42,741 nucleotides of DNA from Desulfovibrio sp. A2 (GCF_000226255.1 NZ_AGFG01000018.1:1-42741), one strand, 5' to 3'; shown: positions 1 to 8,016, counted from the stretch's first letter. A program made the numbers and translations. Notes: generated by a model not told the origin, from the sequence alone.

Positions 1-4
1 AGCA

Positions 5-1426
5 ATGACCAGCCCTAACGTCAGCTTCGACACGCTGCCGTCGTCCATCCGCAAGCCGGGCAAGTACCTGGAGTTCAACACCCGTCTTGCCGTGCGCACG
101 CTGCCCGCCAACGAACAGCGCGTGCTTCTGGTGGGCCAGCGCACCGCCGGGGGCAGCCAGCCCGCGCTGGTGCCGGTGGACGTGTTTTCGGACGAGGAAG
201 CCCGCATCCTGTTTGGCGAGGGCAGCGTGGCCCACCTGATGGTGCGCGCCGCCATCATCGCCAACCCGTACCTGTACCTGACCGTGGTGGTCGTGGATGA
301 CGACGCCGCGTCCATTGCCGCGTCCGGCACCGTGGGCATCACCGGCACGGCCACGTCTTCGGGCGTCATCGCGCTGGCCATCGGCAACCAGACCGTGAAG
401 ATCGCCGTGGCCAAGGGCGACACCGCCGCCGTTGCCGCCGCCGCGCTGGCGCAGGCCGTCACCACGGCCCGCTACCTGCCGGTCACGCCTGCCGCAGAGG
501 GCGGCGTGGTCACGCTTACGGCGCGCAACAAGGGCGCGCTGGGCAATCAGGTGCCGCTTTCCGCCAGCCATACGGTGCAGGGGCTGACCGTACAGGTAAC
601 GGCCATGTCCGGCGGGCAGACGGACCCGGACATTGCCGGGGCGCTGGCGGCCCTGTTCCTGGGCGGGCACCACATTCTGGTCACGCCCTACGCCGCGCAG
701 GACAACCTTGCCACCCTGCGCGACCACCTGGACGCCGTGTCGCACGCGCTGGAACAGCGCGGGGCCGTGGGCGTGTTCGCCACCACCGGCACGCTGGCGC
801 AGGCCACCACGCTGGCCGGTCAGGTCAACAGCGGGCGCATCTGCGGCGCGGTGTTGCCCGGCACGGTCAGCCTGCCGCACGAGGTGGCCGCCGCCTACGG
901 GGCCGTGGTGGCCAGCGAGGAAGACCCCGCCCGCCCCCTGAACACCCTGAAGCTTGCGGGCATTGCCGTGCCGCCGGTGGCCAAGCGCCTTGGCCGCATG
1001 GAGCAGGAAACGGCCCTGCACAACGGCGTCACCCCGTTGGAAACGGGGCCGGGCGACGTGGTGCAGATCGTGCGCGCCGTCACCACCTACACGGTGGACG
1101 CCCAGGGCGTGGAAGACGTGTCCCTGCTGGACCTGACCACCATCCGCACGCTGGACTACGTGCGCAAGGCCGTGCGCGAACGCATCAGCCTGCGCTTCCC
1201 GCGCGAGAAGCTGTCCGCCCGCACGCCCCCCAAGGTGCGCAGCGAGATCATGGACGTGCTGCTGAAGCTGGAAGAACTGGAAATCGTCGAGGAAGTGAAG
1301 GCCAACCTGCCCGGCGTCATCGTGGAGCGCGACGCGCAGGACGCCAACCGCCTGAACGCGAAGATCCCGGTCGATGTGGTCAACGGGCTGCATGTGTTCG
1401 CGGGCCGCATCGATCTGCTTCTGTAA
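5..1426 (+). CDS. Contractile tail sheath protein (Mu gpL-like)
   Basis: A 473-residue protein forming the contractile sheath around the tail tube. The N-terminus (SFDTLPSSIRKPGKYLEFN, then LAVRTLPANEQRVLLVGQR) closely resembles the Mu gpL start, with the 'R-K-P-G-x-Y-x-E-x-N' pattern typical of Mu-like sheaths. The length is close to the family norm. The C-terminal third (VRKAVRERISLRFPREKLSARTPPKVRSEI) is the conserved sheath C-domain, which binds the tube and neighbouring subunits. It is the first gene of the window; its ribosome binding site lies before position 1, so the ATG at 5 is taken from the homologous N-terminus. Confidence 0.93.
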   Translation: MTSPNVSFDTLPSSIRKPGKYLEFNTRLAVRTLPANEQRVLLVGQRTAGGSQPALVPVDVFSDEEARILFGEGSVAHLMVRAAIIANPYLYLTVVVVDDDAASIAASGTVGITGTATSSGVIALAIGNQTVKIAVAKGDTAAVAAAALAQAVTTARYLPVTPAAEGGVVTLTARNKGALGNQVPLSASHTVQGLTVQVTAMSGGQTDPDIAGALAALFLGGHHILVTPYAAQDNLATLRDHLDAVSHALEQRGAVGVFATTGTLAQATTLAGQVNSGRICGAVLPGTVSLPHEVAAAYGAVVASEEDPARPLNTLKLAGIAVPPVAKRLGRMEQETALHNGVTPLETGPGDVVQIVRAVTTYTVDAQGVEDVSLLDLTTIRTLDYVRKAVRERISLRFPREKLSARTPPKVRSEIMDVLLKLEELEIVEEVKANLPGVIVERDAQDANRLNAKIPVDVVNGLHVFAGRIDLLL

Positions 1427-1492
1427 CGGCGGCGATTTTCGCCGCTGGCGGCGTCAGGCGTCGGCGTCGGTGCGGGTGGCAAAGGAAGCGCG

Positions 1493-1622
1493 CTGCGGTC
1501 GCCATCCGTAACGCTCGAAGACTCGCATAACGGCTGCCGCACTCCCCGCACCACCGCCTAGCCTTCCTTGCGGCAGCCGTTAGGTGAGCGCGTAGCGCGA
1601 GGCTTACGGATGGCGACAGCAG
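1493..1622. repeat. Nested inverted repeat between sheath and tube genes
   Basis: The 263-base gap between sheath and tube genes holds a large imperfect cruciform. Outer arms are 1493-1517 and 1598-1622 (core GTCGCCATCCGTAA / TTACGGATGGCGAC perfect). Inner arms 1528-1541 and 1569-1582 are a perfect 14-base pair (TAACGGCTGCCGCA / TGCGGCAGCCGTTA). The layout resembles a REP/MITE-type intergenic element or a transcript-stabilising hairpin. There is no T-tract, so it is not a simple terminator. Confidence 0.75.
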
Positions 1623-1689
1623 CGATGCCCGCAACGAAACTTGCCGCCGTTAGAAAAGGTGGCTTGCAACCAGAACCCCGGAGACCCCC

Positions 1690-2064
1690 ATGTCCCTGAA
1701 GGAATACCTTGGCGCCGTCATCCTCGAAATCGACGGCAAGGAATACGAGGTCGAGTCCGTGGACATCGACCACAAGAGCGGTCGCAAACTGGTGAAGACC
1801 ATGAACCGCAAGGGCAAGCCCAGCGGCTTCGCGCAGGGCGTGCATGAATGGACGCTGAAGCTCACCCTGCCCATCCCCAAGGAAGATGCCCCCGATTGGG
1901 ACGCCATCGTGGGGGCCAAGGTGACCATCTACCCCGTGACCGAAGGCGGCACCCGCGAATCGTATCTGGACTGCGTGGCCATGGACGATGCCCGCAAGTA
2001 CAGCGTGGACAATGAGGCCAAGGTGGACGTGACGCTGGCGGCAATGGATCGGGTGGAGGAATAG
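1690..2064 (+). CDS. Phage tail tube protein (Mu gpM-like)
   Basis: A 124-residue protein expected to polymerise into the inner tail tube. It starts MSLKEYLGAVILEIDGKEYE and has the small, beta-rich, single-domain make-up of Mu gpM/P2 FII-type tubes, including repeated charged beta strands (KGKPSGFAQGVHEWTLKLTL). It lies directly after the sheath gene, as in all contractile Mu-like tails. The C-terminus KVDVTLAAMDRVEE is repeated almost exactly 168 bases downstream (see the direct repeat). The start is supported by conservation more than by the ribosome site, a weak GGAGA at 1680. Confidence 0.85.
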   Translation: MSLKEYLGAVILEIDGKEYEVESVDIDHKSGRKLVKTMNRKGKPSGFAQGVHEWTLKLTLPIPKEDAPDWDAIVGAKVTIYPVTEGGTRESYLDCVAMDDARKYSVDNEAKVDVTLAAMDRVEE

Positions 2065-2239
2065 CCCATGATACAGCACAACTATCGTTGTCCCGCCGCC
2101 GCAGGCGGCGCAAGCCCGGCGGGGACCGCGTTTCCCGCCAGGGCGGCACAGGCCCGGAGGGCCGTCATCCTGTCGGTCAATGAAGCCAAGGTGGACGTGA
2201 CGCTGGCCGCCATGGACCGGGTGGAGGAATAGCACATGA
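2010..2239 (+). repeat. 62-bp imperfect direct repeat flanking a 106-bp insert
   Basis: Copies at 2010-2071 and 2178-2239 agree at 57 of 62 positions by my count. Each contains the last 17 or so codons of the tube gene, its stop codon, a GTGGAGGAATAG ribosome site and an ATG. Between them (2072-2177) lies a GC-rich sequence with short hairpins (GCCGCC gca GGCGGC; CCGCC ag GGCGG). The upstream copy ends the tube gene; the downstream copy supplies the ribosome site and start of the chaperone gene. See the similar arrangement at 5998-6163. Confidence 0.85.
2068..2232 (+). CDS. Possible 54-residue insert peptide ending in a copy of the tube C-terminus
   Basis: The ATG at 2068, four bases after the tube gene stop and preceded by GGAGG, opens a frame that stays open across the whole insert and closes at 2232. 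The product begins MIQHNYRCPAAAGG, is rich in Ala, Gly, Pro and Arg, and ends VNEAKVDVTLAAMDRVEE, a copy of the tube protein end. The reading frame is a direct observation. Whether the peptide is made or useful is unknown; it may only keep translation running to the chaperone gene. I recognise no family. Confidence 0.3.
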   Translation: MIQHNYRCPAAAGGASPAGTAFPARAAQARRAVILSVNEAKVDVTLAAMDRVEE

Positions 2240-2580
2240 GCCGCACCCCCATGACCCGCACCCCCATGACCGAAACCGGCACCCTGACCATCGGCTGGCA
2301 GGATGAAGCCGGTGACTGGCACAAGGACTTCGAGATGCGCCTGCCCACCATGGCCGACGTGGAAGACGCCATGGCAGAGGCGGGCGAAGGGGCCAATCAG
2401 GCCCGCATCACCCGCTACGTGTGGGCGCGCACCATCACCCGGCTGGGCACGCTGCCGCAGGATGCCATTACCCCCGAACTGCTGGGGGCGCTGCCGGATA
2501 CCGAGTTCGGCCAGCTTAACGCGGCGGAGGACCGGCTGCGAAAAAAGCTGATGGCCGCGAGCGCCGTTGCCGCGAGCTGA
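2236..2580 (+). CDS. Tail assembly chaperone, short form (Mu gp41-like)
   Basis: A 114-residue protein made by normal reading. In contractile and Mu-like phages the gene between tube and tape measure encodes a chaperone that coats the tape measure during tail assembly. The position is right, as are the size and the acidic helical body (MADVEDAMAEAGEGANQARITRYVWARTI). There are three nearby Met starts (2236, 2251, 2266); 2236 is chosen because GGAGGAATAG lies just upstream. The gene carries a slippery heptamer near its end that leads to a longer product (see the next entry). Confidence 0.75.
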   Translation: MSRTPMTRTPMTETGTLTIGWQDEAGDWHKDFEMRLPTMADVEDAMAEAGEGANQARITRYVWARTITRLGTLPQDAITPELLGALPDTEFGQLNAAEDRLRKKLMAASAVAAS

Positions 2581-2738
2581 GGCTGGCGGAACTGGCCCTG
2601 GTGCATCGCGGCTTTCGGCTGGAAGAGGTGCGGGCCATGTCCCTGCCCGAAATCCGCACCTACATAGAACTGCTGACGGGGCGCGGCCCCGCGCCGGGCA
2701 GCAGGCGGGTGGTCAACCGCAGGCTGAAGAGGAACTAA
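2236..2738 (+). CDS. Tail assembly chaperone, -1 frameshift long form
   Basis: A perfect slippery heptamer A AAA AAG lies at 2541-2547 in the correct phase (0-frame codons AAA AAG). A -1 slip there avoids the stop at 2580 and continues to TAA at 2736-2738, adding KADGRERRCRELRLAELALV and onward to RRVVNRRLKRN, for about 167 residues in total. The extension stops three bases before the tape measure start. A frameshifted chaperone pair at this place is a conserved feature of dsDNA phage tails, so the call is strong although expression is not shown here. Confidence 0.8.
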
Positions 2739-2741
2739 CGC

Positions 2742-4661
2742 ATGAACGACATGAGCGTGCAGGTCACCCTGCGCCTGCGCGACCAGATGGGCCGCTATAC
2801 CAAGCGGGCGCTGGACGACGTGACGCGGGCCACCGGGGATGCCACCTCGGCAGCCCGTGGCCTTGCGCGCGCCGGTGCCGATACGGACCGCATGCGCTTC
2901 GGCGGCCTGCTGAACGGGCTGCGGCAGGTGGACCGCCTGTCGCGCACGGCCATGCAGTCGCTGCGCGGGGTGGCCAGCGCCGCGTCCAACGCCGCCAAGG
3001 CCGCCGGTCAGGTGGGCAGCGGCCTTGCAGCGGGCGGCTACGTGGCCGGGCGGGCGCTGGCCAAACCCATGGACTACGAACGCCGCGTGGCGCAGATGGC
3101 CAACACCGCCTATGCCGAGCGCGACGTGGCGGGCCGCCGGGCGGGCATGACCCAACTGGACGCCTCCATCACCGGTGCCGTGCGCACCGGCGGCGGCACC
3201 CGCGACGAAGCCGCCGAGGCGCTGGACAAGATGCTGGCGTCCGGGGCCATCCAGGCGGACGCGGCAACCAGTCTGCTGCCGGTGTTGCAGAAGTATTCCA
3301 CCGCGTCGGGCGCGGCGTCCGGCGACCTTGCGGACATCGTCATCCGGGGCGTGCAGCAGGGCTTTTTCAAGCCGGAAGAAGCACAGGCCGCATTGGACCG
3401 GGCCATGGTGGCCGGGCAGATGGGCGGCTTCGAGCTGAAGGACATGGCCCGCTGGCTGCCGCAGATGATGGCCAATGCGCAGGGCATGAAGGGCATGGCC
3501 GGGTTCGAGCGCATTCTGGCCAGCGCGCAGGCGTCCGCCGTCACGGCGGGCAACAAGGACCAGGCGGGGAACAACCTCGTCAACCTGCTGGCCAAGCTGA
3601 ACAGCAGCGACACCGCGCAGGACTTCAGGAAGCAGGGCATCGACCTTGCCGGGTCGCTGGCCAAGGCCCGCGAAAGCGGCGAACTGCCGCTGGATGCGTT
3701 CATCCGGCTGGTGGAAACCCGCGTGGTGGGCAGGGACAAACGCTTTCAGGACGCGCGTGCGAAAGCCGCCGGGGCCACCGGCGGCGACCGCGCGTCCGCC
3801 CTGAACGACATGGCCGACATCCTTCAGGCGTCCGCCGTGGGCCGGGTGATGCAGGACCGGCAGGCCCTGCTGGCCCTTGTCGCGGAGATGACCCAGAAGG
3901 GCTACGTGGCCGACGTGCTGGGCGGCATGCGCGGCGCTGCCGGCGCGGGCGAAACCGCCTTCGGCGTGGTGGCCTCCACCTCTGCCTTCAAGGCGCAGCA
4001 GGCCAGCAACGAGAAGGACATCGCCGCATCCGGCATGCTGGCCCACGTGAAGCCCTACCTGGACCCGGCCATGGAAAGGCTGGCCGCGTTCGGTGCCGAA
4101 TTTCCCGCCCTGACCACGGCGGCCATGGAGGCGACCACGGCCATAGGAGCCATGACGGCGGCGGCTGCGGCCTTTGGCGGGCTGCGCATGCTGACCGGCG
4201 GTGCCGGTGCCGCCGGGGCGGGGGGCAGCGCGCGGTTCGGCAAGCTGGCCGGTCGCCTTGCCGGGCGCGCGGGTGGCCTGCTGGCCGTGGCCGGTGCCGC
4301 CTATGACGTGTACGCCACCGAGCAAAGCGCCATGAGCCGCAACGACAAGAACGCCGCCCACGTGGCCACGGCGGGCGGGCTTGGCGGCACGCTGGCCGGG
4401 GCCGGGCTGGGGGCCAAGGCCGGGGCCGCGCTGGGCACGCTGGTGGCCCCCGGCATCGGCACAGCCGTGGGCGCGGGCGTGGGTGGCATCGGCGGCGGCC
4501 TGCTGGGCTGGCTGGGCGGCACCAGCCTTGGCCAGAAGCTGGGCGACATGATCTTCAAGGACGAGCGCGTGGTGCGCGTGGAATCGGTGTTGCAACTGGA
4601 TGGCCGGGAAGTGGCCCGCGCCGTCAACGAAGTGAACGGGCGCGACGCCACCCGCCACTAA
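2742..4661 (+). CDS. Tail tape measure protein
   Basis: A 639-residue protein that sets tail length and is carried in the tube lumen for DNA delivery. The largest gene of the module, it follows the chaperone by three bases. Features: a charged start MNDMSVQVTLRLRDQMGRYTK typical of Mu gp42-like proteins, long Ala-rich helices from about 40 to 420, then a Gly/Ala hydrophobic block (about 465-610, with patterns such as GGLGGTLAGAGLGAKAGAAL) likely to insert in the host membrane. It is short for a Myoviridae tape measure, predicting a tail near 0.1 micrometre by the usual 0.15 nm per residue rule. Confidence 0.87.
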   Translation: MNDMSVQVTLRLRDQMGRYTKRALDDVTRATGDATSAARGLARAGADTDRMRFGGLLNGLRQVDRLSRTAMQSLRGVASAASNAAKAAGQVGSGLAAGGYVAGRALAKPMDYERRVAQMANTAYAERDVAGRRAGMTQLDASITGAVRTGGGTRDEAAEALDKMLASGAIQADAATSLLPVLQKYSTASGAASGDLADIVIRGVQQGFFKPEEAQAALDRAMVAGQMGGFELKDMARWLPQMMANAQGMKGMAGFERILASAQASAVTAGNKDQAGNNLVNLLAKLNSSDTAQDFRKQGIDLAGSLAKARESGELPLDAFIRLVETRVVGRDKRFQDARAKAAGATGGDRASALNDMADILQASAVGRVMQDRQALLALVAEMTQKGYVADVLGGMRGAAGAGETAFGVVASTSAFKAQQASNEKDIAASGMLAHVKPYLDPAMERLAAFGAEFPALTTAAMEATTAIGAMTAAAAAFGGLRMLTGGAGAAGAGGSARFGKLAGRLAGRAGGLLAVAGAAYDVYATEQSAMSRNDKNAAHVATAGGLGGTLAGAGLGAKAGAALGTLVAPGIGTAVGAGVGGIGGGLLGWLGGTSLGQKLGDMIFKDERVVRVESVLQLDGREVARAVNEVNGRDATRH

Positions 4662-4681
4662 CGGCGCAACGGGATCATCGC

Positions 4682-6022
4682 ATGGCATGGAAGGACAACC
4701 TGCTGGACGCCAGCTTTCGGGGCGCGGGCTTCGAGGTGCTGCGCACCCGCGACAAGGGCGAACGCGCCCTGGTGGAGCACGAATACCCCTACCGCCCCGG
4801 CGCGGAAGTGGAAGACATGGGTCGCAAGGCCCGGCGCATCAGCCTTACCGCCGTCTTCAACGGCCCGCAGTACGAGGCCGGGCTGGCAAGACTGGTGGCG
4901 GCGCTGGAGGAATCCGGCCCCGGCGAACTGGTGCATCCCGTGTTCGGGGCCGTCACCGTGCGCGCGGCCTCGTGGGACATCCCGCACGAAGGGGAACAGC
5001 CCGACTACGTCGAGGTGGCGCTGGAATTCGTGGAGGCCGGGACGGACAACGCCTTTCTTGGCGCAACGGGTGCGCGCGGCGCGGCGGAAGGCGCGGCCCT
5101 GAACGCGGAAGGCGCGGCGGGCGAGGCCAGCGAGGCATCGGGCCAATCCTTCGCGCGCTGGCTGGAACAGACAGCCAGGCAGTACAGCCTTGCCGACAAG
5201 GTGGACGTGCTGAACAGCATGCACGACACGCTGGACGTGTACGACGCCACGCAGCGCGCCGGGCGGTCTGCGGTGTACTACCTGGACTTTCCGTCCGCCT
5301 ACCTGTCCGACCTTCAGGCCGCGCAGCAGGTGGCGGCGAACCCGCTGGCCGTGCAGGGCGGCGGCTTTCGCAACTGGCAAAAGCTGTCGCAGGCGTTTCC
5401 GTCGCGCAGCCTGACCGGCGGCGCGGGCCGCAGCTACCCGGCGGGCGTCAGCGCCTACGCGGGCAGCGTGGCTGCCGGGCCGTCCACGGGGCAGGCCGTT
5501 GCCTCGCCCACGGTCAGCATACCCACGGCGGATGCCGCGCGCCCGGCCCAGCAGGCGGACCTTTCCACCCCGCAGGGTGCCACCAGCGCGCAACTGGCCG
5601 TGCTGGCCAACGTCACGCAAACGGCGCTGCTGACGGAACAGGCCGCGACGCTGTTGCAGGCGGAGGCCGCCGCGCCCACCCTGACCCCGCAGGAAGTGGA
5701 GGCCGTGGTGGGCAACCTGCGCGACCGCATGCAGGACGCCATGGACGGCGCGCGCATCGTCCTGCCCGCGCAGGACGCCTACGCCGTGGCGCAGGCCCTG
5801 CGTGATGCGGCGCTGGCGTTGCAGGAACTGGGCGCGGCGGTCATCGAACAAAGCCCGCCGCTGGTGACCCACGTGGTGGACGCCCCCTGCAACCTGCACC
5901 TGCTGGCCCACCGCCTGTATGGCGACTACCGCCGCGCCGCCGAACTGGAACGCCTGAACCCGGCCATCCGCAACCCCAATTTCCTTGCCGCCGGGCAGGA
6001 GGTGACGGGCTATGCCCGATAG
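4682..6022 (+). CDS. DNA circularisation / tail protein N (Mu gpN-like)
   Basis: A 446-residue protein. Residues 1-120 match the DNA_circ_N domain (start MAWKDNLLDASFRGAGFEVL, then EHEYPYRPGAEVEDMGRKAR). In Mu this protein is part of the baseplate/hub and was also linked to circularisation of injected DNA. The centre (about 125-370) is Ala-rich and helical. The C-terminus (THVVDAPCNLHLLAHRLYGDYRRAAELERLNPAIRNPNFLAAGQEVTGYAR, read here as separate parts) looks like a LysM-type domain. The last codons, from the ribosome-site-like GAGGTGAC on, are copied 145 bases downstream. Confidence 0.85.
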   Translation: MAWKDNLLDASFRGAGFEVLRTRDKGERALVEHEYPYRPGAEVEDMGRKARRISLTAVFNGPQYEAGLARLVAALEESGPGELVHPVFGAVTVRAASWDIPHEGEQPDYVEVALEFVEAGTDNAFLGATGARGAAEGAALNAEGAAGEASEASGQSFARWLEQTARQYSLADKVDVLNSMHDTLDVYDATQRAGRSAVYYLDFPSAYLSDLQAAQQVAANPLAVQGGGFRNWQKLSQAFPSRSLTGGAGRSYPAGVSAYAGSVAAGPSTGQAVASPTVSIPTADAARPAQQADLSTPQGATSAQLAVLANVTQTALLTEQAATLLQAEAAAPTLTPQEVEAVVGNLRDRMQDAMDGARIVLPAQDAYAVAQALRDAALALQELGAAVIEQSPPLVTHVVDAPCNLHLLAHRLYGDYRRAAELERLNPAIRNPNFLAAGQEVTGYAR

Positions 6023-6163
6023 GAAGCGCATTGCCCCACGGCGGCAGGATGCCGCCGGGCCGCGCAGCGCGAGCGCAGCCGCAACCGCGTTTGCGGCCAG
6101 CGAGAGGCCATCCGCCGCAGGATACGGCGGTGGCCGTCATTGGGAGGTGACAGGGTATGCCCG
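5998..6163 (+). repeat. 21-bp direct repeat flanking a 124-bp hairpin-rich insert
   Basis: Copies at 5998-6018 and 6143-6163 differ at two positions. Each holds GGAGGTGAC, a start ATG and CCCG, so both the N gene end and the P gene start keep their sequence. The insert (6019-6142) contains perfect hairpins CGGCGGC aggat GCCGCCG and CCGCCG caggata CGGCGG, and shares ACCGCGTTT and GGCCGTCAT with the insert at 2072-2177. The two inserts look like related elements, although overall similarity is low and needs alignment. Confidence 0.75.
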
Positions 6164-6167
6164 CTGA
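6012..6167 (+). CDS. Possible 51-residue insert peptide ending in a copy of the gpN C-terminus
   Basis: The ATG at 6012 overlaps the end of the N gene and follows GGAGGTGAC at good spacing. The frame is open through the insert and ends at 6167, overlapping the P start at 6157. The product begins MPDRKRIAPRRQDAAG and ends EVTGYAR, exactly the last residues of gpN. As at 2068-2232, the frame may serve mainly for translational coupling. There is no recognised family and no independent evidence of expression. Confidence 0.3.
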   Translation: MPDRKRIAPRRQDAAGPRSASAAATAFAASERPSAAGYGGGRHWEVTGYAR

Positions 6168-7257
6168 ACGCGACGCCGTCACCCTGATCGTGGGCGGCAG
6201 GGAACACCGCGACTGGACCAGCTACGAACTGGACAGCGACCTGTTGACCCCCGCCGATGCGTGGCGCGTGTCGCTGGGCATTCCGACGGACGCAGTGCCG
6301 CAGTCGGTGCGCCCGTGGGCCGCCGTCACCATGGCCGGGGGCGGGCAGGCGGTGCTGTCTGGCCGCATCGACCGGGTGGAACGGGCCATTCGCAAGGGGC
6401 AGCATACCCTGTCCCTGTCCGGGCGGGATGGTGCCGCCGTGCTGGTGGATTGCTCCGCGCCGCTGTTCGTGGCCCGGCAGATCGACCTGGAAGAGGCGGT
6501 GGCGCGCATCGTGCGACCGTTGGGCATCAGCCGCGTCCGGGTGGCAAAAGGCGACCGGCGCGAGAAGATTACCGTGGAACCGGGCATGACCGCGTGGGAC
6601 GCCCTGCAACAGGTGGCAGAGGCCAACGGCATGTGGCCGTGGTTCGCGCCGGACGGCACGCTGGTGGTGGGCGGCCCGGACTACACCGCGCAGCCCGTGG
6701 CCGACCTTGTGCTGCGCTTTGGGGACGAAGGACGCGCTAACAACGTGCTGTCCCTGACCGTCAGCGAATCCGTGGAGGGACGGCATTCGGAGGTCACCGT
6801 GCTGGGCCAGAACCACGGCACGGAAGACGCCGAGGGCGAGCATGCCCTGCGCGCCGTGGCCAGGGATTCCGGCGTGGCGTGGCACCGCCCGAAAGTGGTG
6901 GTGGAATCGCAGTGCGACACGGAAGACATGGCCCGCCGCCGCGCCCGCAAGCTGCTGGCCGACGGGCGGCTGTCCGGCTTTCAGGTGCAGGCCACCGTGC
7001 GCGGCCACCGCTGTACCGATGCCACCGGCACCGGCCCCCTGTGGGAACCGGGGCAGCGGGTGCGCGTGCTGTCCGAACCGCACGGGCTGGACGCCACCCT
7101 GTTCCTGATGCGGCGCACCTTCATCGGTGGCCGCGACCGGGGGCAGGTGACGGAACTGCTGCTGAAGGAAGACGGCGTGTGGCTGCCGGACGTGGGCAAG
7201 CACCGCAGGCGCAAGAAGGGCGATGCGGCAACGGAGATGGAGGTGGTGGATGTGTAG
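6157..7257 (+). CDS. Baseplate hub protein (Mu gpP/gp44-like)
   Basis: A 366-residue protein, near the Mu gpP length. It forms the central hub to which the spike attaches, like T4 gp27. The sequence opens MPAERDAVTLIVGGREHRDW and then has the beta-barrel pattern of the Mu P family (SYELDSDLLTPADAWRVSLG), followed by conserved GDRREKITVEPGMTAWDALQ. The ATG at 6157 is preceded by GGGAGGTGACAGGGT. It sits between gpN and the gp45 spike, as in Mu. Confidence 0.85.
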   Translation: MPAERDAVTLIVGGREHRDWTSYELDSDLLTPADAWRVSLGIPTDAVPQSVRPWAAVTMAGGGQAVLSGRIDRVERAIRKGQHTLSLSGRDGAAVLVDCSAPLFVARQIDLEEAVARIVRPLGISRVRVAKGDRREKITVEPGMTAWDALQQVAEANGMWPWFAPDGTLVVGGPDYTAQPVADLVLRFGDEGRANNVLSLTVSESVEGRHSEVTVLGQNHGTEDAEGEHALRAVARDSGVAWHRPKVVVESQCDTEDMARRRARKLLADGRLSGFQVQATVRGHRCTDATGTGPLWEPGQRVRVLSEPHGLDATLFLMRRTFIGGRDRGQVTELLLKEDGVWLPDVGKHRRRKKGDAATEMEVVDV

Positions 7258-7276
7258 GACGTGGCAGCATGACACA

Positions 7277-7357
7277 GCGGGGGCGCTGCCCCCGCGCCCC
7301 CGGCAGGGGACCACGTCCCCTGCACCCCGTATGCCTTTCGCCGTATGCGGCGAAAGG
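7277..7357. repeat. Three consecutive perfect hairpins between gpP and gp45
   Basis: The 129-base gap holds three stems: 7277-7283/7289-7295 (GCGGGGG/CCCCCGC), 7304-7310/7316-7322 (CAGGGGA/TCCCCTG) and 7334-7343/7348-7357 (CCTTTCGCCG/CGGCGAAAGG). None is followed by a T-tract, so transcription probably passes. The string of palindromes resembles a dispersed intergenic repeat of GC-rich bacteria, embedded in a phage operon. Confidence 0.75.
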
Positions 7358-7386
7358 GGGCTGGCACACAGAGGGAAGACCCGGCC

Positions 7387-8016
7387 ATGATGCAGCGCGT
7401 GCAGGCCATGATTAACCGCACGCTGGCCACGGTGCGGCAGGCGTTCCGCGCCCGGCTTACCGGGCTGGACAGCAAGCCCGGCGTGCAACTGGTGCAGGCG
7501 GCGGCGCTGGCCGGGGAACAGGTGCAGGCGGCGGAACTGTTCCAGCACTTCGGCTTTACCTCGGCCCCGCCCGCCGGTACGCAGTGCATCCTGCTGCCGC
7601 TGGGCGGCAAGACGGCCCATTCCGTGGTGGTGGCCACCGAAAACGGGGCCTTCCGCGTGCAGGCCCTGCAAGGGGGCGAGGTGTGCGTCTACAACCAGTG
7701 GGGCGCGAAGATCACGCTGAAAAAGGAGAAGATCGTGGAGGTGGATTGCGACCACTTCCGCGTTGCCGCCAAGGAATCCATCACAATGGAAACCAAGCAG
7801 TGGCAGGCCATGGCCAGCGAGGGGACCACCTTCACGTCACCTTCGCTGGATTTCGGCGGCATGGACGGCACCCGCGCACGGGCCACTCTGGACGCCGACC
7901 TGAACACGACCGGCGACGTGACCTCTGAAGGGGACCACGTCGCCGGGGGTATCAGTCTGCGGCATCACCGCCATCCGGGGGATTCGGGTGGGGCGACGGG
8001 GGAGGCGGAGTCGTAG
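7387..8016 (+). CDS. Baseplate spike protein (Mu gp45-like, gpV family)
   Basis: A 209-residue membrane-piercing spike at the tail tip. It contains the OB-fold region (residues about 30-100) and a C-terminal beta-helix of short strands (MACQ-type repeats ITMETKQWQAMASEGTTFTS, SLDFGGMD, ATLDADLNTTGDVTSEGDHV). It ends near GISLRHHRHPGDSGG, which supplies the His-x-His type apex that binds iron in P2 gpV and Mu gp45. I chose the ATG at 7387 because GAGGGAAG lies ten bases upstream; a longer frame from 7345 would run through the hairpin repeat. Confidence 0.87.
   Translation: MMQRVQAMINRTLATVRQAFRARLTGLDSKPGVQLVQAAALAGEQVQAAELFQHFGFTSAPPAGTQCILLPLGGKTAHSVVVATENGAFRVQALQGGEVCVYNQWGAKITLKKEKIVEVDCDHFRVAAKESITMETKQWQAMASEGTTFTSPSLDFGGMDGTRARATLDADLNTTGDVTSEGDHVAGGISLRHHRHPGDSGGATGEAES

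Noticed and set aside
2415..4688. Long leftward open frame of 757 codons opposite the tape measure gene
   Set aside because: Caused by high GC; no ribosome site, no recognisable domain, and fully opposite well-identified tail genes. The same holds for the long leftward frames at 4658-6031, 6010-7755 and 9962-12337.
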